The notes beneath the pieces were generated by a model. The model did not search any database and was not told where the DNA came from. It worked only from the letters and a program-made list of their open reading frames with translations. A stretch of DNA of 64,000 nucleotides from Nymphaea colorata (Eukaryota > Streptophyta > Magnoliopsida > Nymphaeales > Nymphaeaceae), in assembly GCF_008831285.2 (NCBI RefSeq), contig NC_045146.1, positions 2,008,001 through 2,072,000 on the forward strand, read 5' to 3'. Below, piece after piece: positions 46,088 through 58,100 of the stretch. The stretch's first letter is position 1. Each line of letters begins with the position of its first letter. The position numbers and the translations under genes were made by a program.

Positions 46088-47983
46088 GAGTTAAGAGGTT
46101 GGGTGAGAGTTTCGACCATCTGCCAGGCGGTGGGTCTCCTCCACTCACCTGTAACATTGTGCACTCGATACCGTTGATGCAAATAGATCTGATTCCATAT
46201 GGTTCTTACTGAATTGGACTAGCTCCAAAAATTTCACTATTAGATCCAAGTCTGGAGACGAATCTAAATGCGAAAAATTGTTTGGTGTAGTCAAGCCCAG
46301 CAAAAGACTGACCCAAGTACATTGGATATAAGAGGCGCCAAAACACATGAAAATTTGATCTGTGCAAATTTTACCAACAACTTGAAATTGAAAAATTGCA
46401 GAACAGTAGAAGTTTCAATGTCAAATTGTAAAACGTGTCATAAAATATTTTTTTTTCAATGTTTGATTATTGAGAATAAATTCTTCCACAAAGTACATTT
46501 GAGAGATCAATTCTGGATATACAAGCGAATAGGCAGAGTGCTACATATTCAGAAATAGGCATCTAAGTTCATAAATTAATTTTCAACATGCAATAGACTC
46601 TATAAAACTATGTAATATCTATCAAACACAAAAAAGAAATGTTACTTTTGTGTGAAATAAAAAAAAAAACATTATATTGGAAGCTAACAAATGCTCCACC
46701 CACTCCCAAGGGATCCACAGTTGGGACTTTTGAGATAAAGGGAGTTCCAAATAAGAATAATACATCTTAAACCCCCCCTTTTTTTTTTGCAAGGATAACA
46801 AAGGATAGCAAAAAAGAGTTAAAAGATCAAAAATGACATTTTCCTTTGAAAAATTTCTAAGTAGTCTCCCGCCCCATTTTTTGGAGGTGCATATTTGTTG
46901 CAGGCACCACCCCAATGCACGTAACAATTACTTTTTCAGGAAAAAGGTGGAGGCTTAGGCTCTCACGCAGGCGGTAGAATGAAATTCTCCTTTTCATTCA
47001 TCTAAAATTTTGAAAAAATAATTTTATAAATAACAGTTTTAAGAACCTTCAAATAAGTCTTACCAAAAGAAACTAATAAATTCATGTTACACGGCCCCAA
47101 AGGTCAAAATTTATTTCAAGGAACATTCTATCCTAGCTATGAAACGTATGTATGTGCCTGAGCAGGGATGCAAGTGGGTCCAGATTTGGCTTGAAAGATT
47201 TCTGATACGCCAAATCGTGTTTGCAATCTATGTTGGAGTTACATCATCAGTAGCGGAGATGGCAGAAGAGGTTGGCGCGTTAAGTTGGAGGGACGTGTAA
47301 AAGAAATCCAGAGTTTTATTGGCTGCTCATTTGGTTTGAAATTGGAGAAGTCATAGGTCAAAGTTGGGTGTACCTTTCTGCATATTTAGGCAACTTTTAT
47401 TTAAACATATCCATTACTTTTTGTTTATTTTTCTACGGTGCGCTTGATGGCCCAGAATCCAAGGAACTTTGGAATCTTTTTTTGTTTAAATATTAATTAT
47501 TAAATCAAATATTAATAAGATTAACTTAGAATTACATCTATTATAAATGTATAATTGACGTAGGGAGCTGGTAGTAAAAATCGAAAATTTTATATGTGAA
47601 TTCAAAATTTTTAGTTTTATACATACAAAAAGTTTGGCAAATTATATTTTGGTTCTTATTAAAATTATAAGTCCATCATTTGCAGAACTACTCTAAAGAA
47701 ACAGCACTGCAAATTATTTTAGTTTTGGTTTCTTCAATAAAAACAATAAATTGTTTTTTATTGCTAATGTAAGACAGACACCCATGTCTTTTCACCGTGT
47801 TTGATTGCCCGTGGCAAAAAGCAGTTCCAGCACTATGAGAGACCGAAGCCCTCAATCTCACACCACGCGGATTACTAGAGGCAAAGCCGTCCTTTTCAAG
47901 TGTGACTTTGAAAACCTCCTCCATCACTGATACGTCAATAGCACGATAAAAAGCTTGCCTAATCAGTTTAAATAAGTTTCATG

Positions 47984-48157
47984 CGCGGAGTCACAAATTT
48001 TTTGTGAAGGGGTCGAAAGTTTTTTAAATTTTGCCGAAATATCATTTTTAAAATCTTTTATGTAAGATAAATAAAATGTTCTAAAAGTTACATGTAAATA
48101 AAAAAAAATGAGGTAAAGCTACGGCCCATGCAGCCCTCCTGGCTCTGTCCTTGCAGT
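47984..48157. mobile_element. MITE-like element, GCGGAGTCA…TGGCTCTGTCC family
   Basis: The left end GCGCGGAGTCACAAA and the right end CTGGCTCTGTCCTTGCAG (other strand CTGCAAGGACAGAGCCAG) are imperfect inverted repeats of the type CAGTGGCGGAGCCA common in plant genomes. The interior is A/T-rich with GGCCCATGCAGCC near the right end. The left end is degraded. Confidence 0.4.
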
Positions 48158-48883
48158 AAGTTGGTTTATTTTAAAATTGAAATCCAAAGTGATTTGAGAT
48201 TATATTAGATGTGTCACATACAAAGGGAAGCCTCTCAAATTTAAAATAAACTGAGGCTATGTCGACTTACTTTAAATACGAGATCTGCAGTGATTCAAGA
48301 TCATTAAATGATCAGATACCGAAGATCTGATTTGAACCCTCAGATTTTAAATTCAATGGGTCCCGTAAACGGTAGATCCATACGTGACAATCTCATATCA
48401 TTATTTTGTCGATCTCTCTAGACGTACTCGTTGTCCAATCCCAGAAACCTTTTAGATACAATACAAAATTCTCCTTTTCAATAATGAAAAAGCTTGCGGA
48501 TGCTACCATTGCATAGGGGCCTGAAACATGATCCTATATCATGCAATCTAATCATTCAGTGAACCAAGAAATTAAGAGTTAATTGGATTTAAGTTGAGTT
48601 TGCATTTGTAAGACATCATTTTCTTTGATTTTATAGGAAAAACACTTGGAAAAAAAGCAATTAAGTTATATAAAGCTTCAAAAACATAAATAACGGAAAA
48701 ATACAATCATTAAGTGTAATTTCCCCTGCTAAGACAAAGATTAATGAAAACAATGGAACGTATTAAAATTTGATTAAAAACACAATTTCATGTCCGAACT
48801 GACAAAATACAGATTAAAGAGCGAGAACTCGAATCTTTTCTAGTAATCCATAGCTAGAGATCTAAGTACTTGGGGGCTTAGTC

Positions 48884-49025
48884 CAGTGGCAGAACCAACA
48901 ATTTTTTAAAATTTTTATATATGACAAGTAAAAATTTTCTAAATTTATATGTAATTATTTTTATTTTTATTTTTTAATTTTGGCCAAGACCCATGTGGGC
49001 CTTACCTTGGCTCTGCCCCTAACTG
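48884..49025. mobile_element. MITE-like element, CAGTGGCAGAACCA family
   Basis: 142 bp with CAGTGGCAGAACCA at the left and TGGCTCTGCCCCTAACTG at the right, an imperfect inverted pair. The interior (AAATTTTTATATATGACAAG, later GACCCATGTGGGCC) resembles the element at 47984. Other likely scraps of the family start at 43566 and end near 54118 and 59903. Confidence 0.5.
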
Positions 49026-49676
49026 GGTCATATTCACACCTTTAGGCCAGAATCTGAACCATATATACTTGAACTCGGACCAGGGCAGGATTCGGAATCA
49101 AACAGCTTCTCCAAACCAAATCAGGCAACTAATTGGGTCTTCCTTAGATTTCAACCTATGATTTGGGCTTTGTTGGAAGATTTGCATTTTGAATCTAAAT
49201 CTATGCATAGAGTTGGATCTTATGATAACGGATCCGACAAGGGTCATTTATTCCACGATCCGTCGACAATGATACTCCAAAAAAGCGGTGACTGGTTTTA
49301 TTAATAAATCTTAAAAACGAGGTCTAAGGTCAAGTTTTTTGGAGGGTTGGTGATTTTTTTTTTTTTTAAAGTTCCACGACAATGAGAAGTAAAATTATTA
49401 CTATGCAATAAAATTACTTTAAAATTTGAGGTAAATTCATAAAACGCTAAAAAAATAGTGTTTCATAAATAAACATTGGACAATAACAATCTGTTATGAG
49501 TGCCAAATGACCAGATGGCCCTTATAACCGTTTAACAACAATAACGTGGTGTTACGATCATATGAATCTACCTCAAAAAATGTGGTATATTAATCAAATA
49601 TTATGATAAGTGTATCATGAATATACCACATGGGACAATTATTGTGTATTATTATTACCAAACAGCCAGGGATGTC

Positions 49677-50029
49677 AACATATTTGATTTGAATTAGACA
49701 TTCATCAAACTGATTGAAAAAATCAGATATGAAAAAAGATTTCATATCCGATTAAGAAATCAGATCGGATTTACATATACATAAATATCTGATCGGCTTC
49801 ATATATGAATTCAGATCTGATTCATTTTTAAACAAATATCCTATGTCTAGTGCTATTAAATTTTGAAAATTGGCAAAAATCTAGTTCTAAATTCCAATTC
49901 CGATTGTAAAATTGAATTTTGGATTTGGATATGACTTTTCTTTTTTCGAATTTGAATCCAAATTAAAATATGTGAATATATGAAAAAACGAATATAATTA
50001 AAAATATATCTGATCGGTTGATATCCCTA
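49677..50029. mobile_element. hAT-type MITE with 8-bp target duplication
   Basis: The left terminus CAGGGATGTCAAC and right terminus, read on the other strand, TAGGGATATCAAC form 13-bp terminal inverted repeats. The flanks are CAAACAGC and CAAACAAC, an 8-bp duplication with one mismatch, as hAT elements make. The 353-bp interior is AT-rich with repeated GAT(C/A)(T/G)GAT-like words and has no transposase. Confidence 0.75.
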
Positions 50030-50904
50030 CAAACAACCATTTAATGTTTAACATTATCCAAAATATGGTTAAGTTATCACAGCACTGATTGATTAAAAGG
50101 AACCTTCCATTGGCTTTACCTTTTCTAACTATTTTAAAAGTGGATGATTTAATGATTCAAAAAGTCCACTATTTTAAAAACCGATCATTTAATGATTCAA
50201 AAAGACCAAAGTAACTATATTCCTTTATCTTCACCTTTTCATGTTTTACTTTTAGTTTACTTTTTACAATATTGTAGGAATTCGGTAGCTCTTGATCCAT
50301 TGCTTTCTCATTTATTAAGCAACGTTAAAGGTAAAAAAAGTTAACCGTGTTTTCTTTTTCTGCCTCTAATGAACAATGGACGACTTTGAGGAAGGCCAAC
50401 TCTTGCACTTTTTCACGTAACGTTGGAAAATTTAGGTGGATTTTTTACATCAATTCAAACGAATGTTATCCATATTATTGAAACCTGATTAACTTGTTTG
50501 TTCAAATTAAAAATTTAATTAAAAATGTTTAAAAAAGTGGTTCAAAAATTCAAAAGCACATGATTCTTAGACTTGAGTCGGTCACGAAAAAGCCGATATA
50601 ATGTATATGATCTAAAGGGGGTTGGCGTGACGGCTTGGAAATGTTGCTAATAAGCAACAATCTATATTTTTAATGTTAGAGGCGTCAACTTGTAAGAGAA
50701 AAATCAATAATATGTAAGTTGAAGTATAATGATAACAGATTCCCGAAACATAATTAAAAACACGAGATTCAACAGATGCAATCTATATTCACATTTGTTT
50801 GTCTTCCAATGAGGAAGGGTTGCAATATGAATAATATTGATGTCATATATATTTTATTTATTTGTATGTTTTTTTAATCTTTGTTCATATATTTAGCCAT
50901 TAAT

Positions 50905-51230
50905 TGGGATATCAATACTGTATTCAATTTTTCGGATATCTGTATATTCACATTAGAATTCAGTTAAAGAAAAATCTAATACTATATCCGAATTCAAAAT
51001 CCGAATTCATAATCCTAATCCTATTTTTAGATTAACTTCCAAATACAAATCTGAATCCGATTTTTAAATTGAATTCAAACGATATTAGACAGATCTTTAT
51101 TTAAAGCTATATCCAATTCTAATCCAGCCAATATATATATATATATATGCGAATCTGAATCCAAATCCATATAAATATCGTTTATTATATCTGAATCCGA
51201 TCCAACTTCTATATCCTAATTTTTCAATAT
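50905..51230. repeat. Diverged relative of the hAT-type MITE
   Basis: Starts near GGGATATCAATACTG and is rich in TCCGAATTC/GAATCCGAT words like those inside 49677-50029. The right terminus is not clear. It lies just upstream of the transporter promoter. Confidence 0.4.
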
Positions 51231-51396
51231 TTACTGAGCGTTGATTTTAGATAACAGTAAGGTAAAGCACGCCCTTGTCAATAGTCCATAAAATTAGGGA
51301 CGAGTGCAGAAAGCGGGAAAGAGGAAGAGGAAAAGAATGAAGTGCATGGAATTGGTGTGAAAATGAAGCGAAATACAGCGCCTTCCCTTCCCTGCT

Positions 51397-51424
51397 GAGA
51401 GAGAGAGAGAGAGGGAGAGAGAGG
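51397..51424 (+). repeat. (GA)n tract upstream of the transporter TATA box
   Basis: GAGAGA repeats interrupted once by GG, ten bases before a TATA-like box. GA tracts are frequent in plant core promoters and leaders. Confidence 0.85.
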
Positions 51425-51433
51425 TGTTCGCGC

Positions 51434-51441
51434 TATAAGTA
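51434..51441 (+). promoter_or_regulatory. TATA-like box of the nucleotide-sugar transporter gene
   Basis: TATAAGTA is followed about 30 bases later by pyrimidine-rich sequence (CTTTCTTCGCGTCTTCC) suited to transcription initiation. It lies just before the GC-richer leader exon. Functional role is inferred from position. Confidence 0.5.
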
Positions 51442-51464
51442 AATCGTTCCCTCCCTCAAACCAT

Positions 51465-51916
51465 CTGTGCTTTCTTCGCGTCTTCCTTTTCGTACTCTCT
51501 GTTTCTCTTTCTTCCCTCCCGCACTTTCTTCTGTAAGTTCCCTCTCCGGGAGAAGGAAGAAGAAGAAGAAGAAGAATGGGGTTTCGGGGCGTAGAGATGT
51601 GAGGGCCTGTAGATCTGAGAAGGAATTGTTGAGCCTCAGGCAGTGTCCAGGAATTCTTTGATCCGATCCTCCAGATCTAAGCCTCTGTTCTTCAGCCACG
51701 TTTTCGTCTCGTTTAGATCTAGAAAGTTCGCGATCTTGCAAGCGAGAGCCGGGCCGAGGGCTGCTTCCCTAGATCTGGAGGTTTCTATTTTCCGGCTGAG
51801 TTGTGAGTGAGCGGAATTCGATGATTTTTTTGGTGATCTGAGCGATCCTGGCAGAATTGAAAGGAATCGTTTGGTTTTATTGCTGGTTCGGCTCGTTCCT
51901 GATGCGAAAAATGAAG
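51465..51916 (+). other. Probable 5' UTR exon of the transporter gene
   Basis: GC-richer than its surroundings, with a C/T-rich start and a (GAA)n run, ending at a donor AATGAAG|GTGCGTG. It would join to an acceptor at 55033 (TTTTGGCAG), 99 bases before the coding ATG. It contains short uORFs: eight codons at 51576-51602, six codons near 51821, and an ATG at 51902 that would read across the splice to a stop. Both ends are inferred. Confidence 0.5.
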
Positions 51917-53323
51917 GTGCGTGATTCGCTTGGTACTCGATGAAAAACACAAGCTGATTTATCGTTTCCTGTTTTATCGCTTACTTTCTGCATGATCGTA
52001 AGGAGACGGCTGGGTCGGACTATTCGTATAGATGCGATGCCTTGTAGTTTGCTATGGCCATCTATTTTGTTTGTGCGTGTGTTTTCCATGTTAGCAGGAA
52101 ATACGAATTTCGTTCGTTTTTGATGGGATTTTGTTTAATCGTCTTGACACGTTTTGTTTTCGAACTGCTCAACGAGAAGAAGTGGAACTCGAATTGAATG
52201 AGGAACAACTTCGAACAATTTGGCGTTTGAACATAATAATTTTTCTTAGCTGTTTTGTATTAGTGAAATAAATTTTGGTTTTAGTGCTTGTCTAGTTTCA
52301 TGAGCAATTATCCCGTTTCAGGTACCTTGATTTAATAAAAACTGGGATTTTTTTTTTTAATTCTTGAAATTTCTTTTGTTTCCGTCTTTTTCTCTCCCTT
52401 TTTTTTTTTGGACCTTTTCACCTTTTAGCAAGCTGGAGCTAGACGGACCGCATTTTTGCCTACCTCCTTCATCGGCCGGTTCTTCATGGATCATCCGCAA
52501 CAGTTGGAAACTACTGTACTGTATCTCTGGATGGGATCTGAAGCACCACTATCAACCAAAACGCTAAGGTCCTTAATCTTCTAAGTTCTAACCCGTGGGA
52601 TTGGATTTACATAACGTTTGCTCATAACACTCCATGATCACTATGGAGGCATCCCGCGATGAGTTTCGTCTACTAGTACTATTCGCTCTTTTGGAGATCT
52701 CTAGGCTGAGCTGCCCATAAACAATTGAGAATACTCCTTGACGGCATACTTTATAGTCTATATTGAATAAGAGTAAGCGAATCATTATTCATAGAACCCA
52801 TAAGAGAAGTGGTGGCGTTCATCTACTAGACTACTCCATACAATCTGCTTAATGATACGATAGTATGAAAAATTTGAAGACTGGCATTGCAGCAACATTG
52901 AGCATTTTTTTCTAATAATTATGACTTCTATTTTTGCCATGTCTTCATAGGTAACCATATTCTTAAGCTCCCTAGCTAAAGGATGATCCGAAAAGGGTAT
53001 CTAACTGCATCCAAATTATCCTTTTTCACATTTTTGGTTGTTCTTCAAATGTTGAAAAGATAGAAACCACAAGTTTCTTCATTGACATTCTTTCCTGCAC
53101 TGAAGTTGTTACTCACTACTAAAGTTGTACTTTAATGGTCATTGCCATCTTTGTTCTTGGCAGATAAGGCTGCTTTGATTGCCAGCCTTTTTTGTTTTAT
53201 TGGTATTTTTCAACAAAAGCACTTCATAGCTATGTGACATTGGTGTGGGTGCAGATGTGAATGCAAGTCACGATGCAGGTGCAGCATTTAGAAAAAAAGA
53301 AAAAGAAAGTAAAACATAAGTGC

Positions 53324-53358
<35 letters not shown>

Positions 53359-55033
53359 ATGCTGCCCATAAACTTTAAAATTAGCACTAAAATATCTACA
53401 AAGTACAAACAAGAAAACTAGCGATTAGCAAGTAACAAGTTCTGTTTTTATTGGTGGTTCAAAAGAAAATAATTTGTTCGTTGCAACGCCTGCACCTAAG
53501 TTGTGTAAACTTGGGTGTGGCAACCTTTTTGAAGATTCCATGTTTCTTAGCTTTATATAGTGCTGATCAAATTCTTACAACGCTTAAGCGAATGAATTTG
53601 GTTGTTTTGAGATTTATGTATGCTTGTTGCATACTGGGATGCATTATAGGAAAAAGAAAAAGAAGAACAAGGAGCTTGTCTTGAAACAGAGGATGAACAA
53701 AAAGAGGAGATCCTTAGTGCCTGTCTAGAATGCATACTTAAAGAAAAAATATTAAAAAGAGTGCCAGACATTAAGCGATTAATAGCAGGTTAAAAAATAT
53801 AACGTTGTTAAAAAATTTATAAAAATATGAAAATGACGAAATTATTAAGAATTCAAGACCTTCAAAATCTTGATGTTACATGAAAAGGTGTAGTAGCAAT
53901 TGTTTTTTTGAAATTGATGATGCACATGTAAAATAGTAGAAGACATTGTGAGAAGATTAAAGAATCCAAAATGGCAGCGTGGCATAGTTGAAAAATAGAA
54001 TGCCAGAGTAACAGCTGTTGCGACAATGTAAGGCAGCAAAAGGAGACAGGAGGAGAGAGATATGTGGAAGCCCTAATGGGCAAAAGACTTTTTCCTCAAA
54101 AAAGTCGAGCTCTGCCCCTGACTTATTCGGATCGGCAGATTTGGTGTGGTAAAATCTTCGGCGTTTGATGCTGCACAGATAAACTGTACATACCTGAAAA
54201 TATTTGTGGGCTGGGCAGGCACACATTGTTTTTGCTGTGCATCAAACATACCCTAATATAAAATGAATGAGTTCTGAAAAAGGTGAAAATCTTTCCATCT
54301 TCTAGATAGTAAAAATCTTGTCCCATTTTTCTTTGTTTGTTGCTTCAATCAGCTGGATGAATAGCTCATTGTTGTCAAAGATTTCACTGTACTGGATCTG
54401 GTTTTCTTAATGTCCGAAAAGTAGGTAGCACATGAATGAGGTGCCAACTATATAATTGAACATAAGGATATAATTTACTTCTTTTATGGGCTTCTTTTGT
54501 TGAAAAAGTGCCTTCAAGTGAAACAAAGCATGCTTTTGAGGTTATAATACTTCAATGTTGACTTTTCACCTGCCAAGGAAATGTCTAGTATTCAGCATCC
54601 AGAATGGTTGTCCCAGGGTAAACTTGTGCTTTTGTCGGTACTAGGTTGGTGCTTCTTGTACCGTAATGGAGGTTTTAACATAATCATTTCCTTATTTGTA
54701 TCCTGATCATCTTATATGAGGTAGCAATTGTCTTATTCTTATTATAAATGAAGGTCCTAGAACGATATGCCTCTTGGAATTCATTAATGGAACGTTGATT
54801 AGTTTCATGTGGCTTTCTTTCTCATGTTTTGTTGTTCCTTTTTCCTGTTCATGTCTTTCTTTTCTTTTTGAAAGAAATGCAGCAATTTTGATATTTTTTT
54901 GTGTCCTGAAATACGTCTTTTCTTAGTTTCTGGTCATCTCTGTTTCCTTTGCCATGTCAATGAGTCTGTATCTCTATTTTTTATTCTTGATATTTTTTCC
55001 TTTAAATTGTTTTTTCTGTCCCCATTTTGGCAG
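51917..55033 (+). other. Probable 5' UTR intron of the transporter gene (3.1 kb)
   Basis: Begins GTGCGTGA and ends CATTTTGGCAG. It has no gene, a TA microsatellite at about 53323-53358, and pieces of the CAGTGGC-type MITE family near 54108-54121. Confidence 0.45.
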
Positions 55034-55132
55034 ATTCAGGATCATGATTGGACACATTTTTTTCCTTAGTGGAGTGGTTTTAGTATCACCACTTGGCACA
55101 AAACAATTTCTAAATTGACTGAAGCCATCAGG

Positions 55133-58100
55133 ATGAATGGGATGGTGGAGTGTAGTGTATGTCATTCCAAATTGGGCTTATCACCAACTGCTAGGACCAT
55201 CTCAAGGGCGTATGACCGGCATAGAAGTAAATTGTCTTCAAAAACTCGAGCCCTCAATATTGTCTTGGTTGTAGGTGACTGCTTCTTGGTTGGTCTACAG
55301 GTAATTATTTTCTTAAATCTATTGTTATTTCTATGTGTTGACTCCTATTGTGGTAACCAGATGCTTGTTTATCTAACTAGTTTTGTTAATTTTCAGTCGC
55401 ATATGGTTCTGTCTAGTTCATGCTAAATTCTGTTACTAAGTGTCTAGTAGACATTGACTTGATGGTTCATCTGTTTCTGCAGCCTATTTTGGTCTTTATG
55501 TCCAAAGTAGATGGTGGTTTCAAGTTCAGTCCTATAAGTGTGAATTTCTTGACTGAAGCTGCAAAAGTTCTTTTTGCTGTTATTATGCTCTTAATCCAGG
55601 TTCGATTTCATTGTCTTTGTTATATTCTTTTGCATGACCATTTATTATCCCATATACTTTTCATGACATAAAAGTGAACTGGCCAGTAGCGTATTTTATT
55701 GAGTGGCATTTTCAACATTTAGCCTGCATATTTGAGCTGATCTGATGTGGTAGCAGTTTGCTTATATGGAGGAGTTCTATACCAGAATCTAATCTCTATC
55801 AGATAAAGGATCTAGGATCTAACCTTAATCACATTTAAGGTTTACTGTTTTCGGTCATACATTGACACAATATCTCACTTAAGATAAGATGATAGAGCAT
55901 CACCTCAAATTTGAGGATCTGTTATTTAAGGGATTTTAGATCGGTCAAGATCTGGAATTATGAACCCACACTTAATGTTTTATTGCCACTGTGGACTGTC
56001 TTTGCGGGCTATGCAACATACTAGAATTATGATATTTTGGACATGTATAGGCACTGTAAACAGTTGTTGACTTGTTTCTTTTTGCCTGCTAGGGTTATAG
56101 TTAAAAACTTAAAATTACTTTAGTTATCATCTAAAAAACAAGTGGATGCACCATTTTTGTTAGCTTTTCCTTTTTTCAACACTATAAAATTATAAATGAC
56201 TGTCATTAGCAGTGTGTTTTGACCTGCTGATAATTTCTCTTTATTCCAGTAGTAAACATGTAAACTCAGCCGTTTCTTTTTACCTATGATGGTAATTCAG
56301 TTTGTATCTTCCTTTGCTAGACTTGCACATGATACATGATAGGTAAATGCTTTTAATGATCTTATACAGGTTATTCTTTTCATTTTGAAGATTCCACTTC
56401 TTTGTGCTATAGTAAACAAGATGTTCCTCTGAGTTTTTTTGATATTTGCAACAACAGACTTTAGTACTTAGCTGAGCAAGAAGTCTTGTGATATCCAGCT
56501 TTTGTTATGAAATTTTTGATGGCATATCATTTTCAATTTCAACAGAGGTTGGTTTTAAGAACATCAATGCAAAGGATTTCTTAACTATTTCACATGTTCT
56601 ATATTAGTCCTGAAATGCATTTATCCTTCTTTGCCCACAAGGGTTTTTAAATCTTTGGAATCTGGATTGCTGCTGGGACTGTCTTAGAGGACTTGTAGTC
56701 AGTTCTTGCTTGCTGCATTGCTGTTTGTAGTCAGTCATATTGGACTAGCCAGTTTGGGGTGCTGAAGAATTGAGAAGGTTGAGGGGGAGTCAAGCTGGAA
56801 GCTCATAGCAACTGTGTGTATAGCATCCTATGCTGAAAAATCGTAAGCTGGACTTTCAACTGCTGTGAGCAGAAAGATGGTTCCCAGATTTGATGATTTG
56901 TGATGTTGGAGCTGGAAGTTGTACAAGGAACTCTTTGAACTTTGAGACATGAATCTTGTGGCACTAGGCGAACCAGTGCAGAAACTTGCTGGTCATTTTG
57001 ATGTTTTTTTTTGTCATTAAAATATATATATTAGCATGCAAGAAAATCAAATTTGGCTGTTCAGACTTCTGAAAGCAAGGGACCTGGTTACTTAAAGCTG
57101 CTACCTGGATTTTGGTTCATTTTGATTGCTTTTAATGTTGGCAATGACATCTCAAATACATTTTTATTAGCAAGTAATCGAAAAGAAAATGTTTCAATTG
57201 TCTCAGATACTAGCCATCTACTAAGAAAACCTGATTTATGCAATTCACGTAACTTCTTTTCTTCCCACATTCTGCTTCCTGTAGTAATTTTTTTGTATGA
57301 CAAATACTTCTAGTACTGGGTATGGTTGAAGAAATGAAGAAAGACATTTTCATGCATTTACTAATTTGACTTTTATTTTAATTTCTTTGAGTTAATTGGA
57401 GCAAATGTCAGAGACTCAGAATGGTCGATTAATTTCTTAGGATGTAGACCACTGACATTTTATCCTTTTTGCAGTCTAGGCGCCAGAAAGTGGGGGAGAA
57501 GCCTCTTCTTTCGATTTCAACCTTTGTGCAAGTTAGTACTCTTATATTACTGCAGAGTGCAATTTTGTTTGGCGTTAAGAGTTTCTTTGGGAATCTTCAT
57601 ATCAATAAACTAACGTTCTTGCTTACCATTTAAAAATGAATTCTGCTACTATTCTTTTTTTTTTTTGGTTTTAAGTTGATTGCTTTTATTTACCTTTGCC
57701 GTTGTTTTTTTTTTCTATTCTTGGCATGCCTTCTTGGTGAAAAAGAAAAATTATTCATGTGAAGATGTTGGGAGTCAACATATGTTTCCCAACACAGCTC
57801 TCTACATGCTTGTTGATTCTTGTGATCATGTGGCATTTCTGTTTTTTTTTCTTATTAATGAGATTATTTGTTTTATGATTTGTTTGTCGAGTGAGTGGCT
57901 TCCTTAACATGTCTATGAATGTCTCCTTTTCAGGCAGCTCGGAGTAATGTTCTTCTTGCCGTGCCAGCTTTTCTTTATGCCATCAATAACTATCTGAAGT
58001 TCACAATGCAGGTTAAGCAAGAGCTTCAATATACTTTGCAATATATATTGTCATCCATGATCTTGCACTTGTGATTTCAAAAAATATGAGCTTATTGGTG

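Larger units (their letters stand above)
41249..51396. other. Gene-poor spacer of about 10 kb
   Basis: No gene is recognised. It consists of AT-rich sequence with microsatellites, short tandem duplications and several MITE-like elements listed separately. A 58-codon open stretch at 41272-41448 (+), reading …LIIGLSHSFAPDIQLQSREE…, stands next to the Copia insertion and may be a gene scrap; I could not identify it. Confidence 0.5.

Noticed and set aside
55115-55132. A start for the transporter at 55115
   Set aside because: The codon is TTG; ATG 55133 gives the family N-terminus [13 protein letters not shown].
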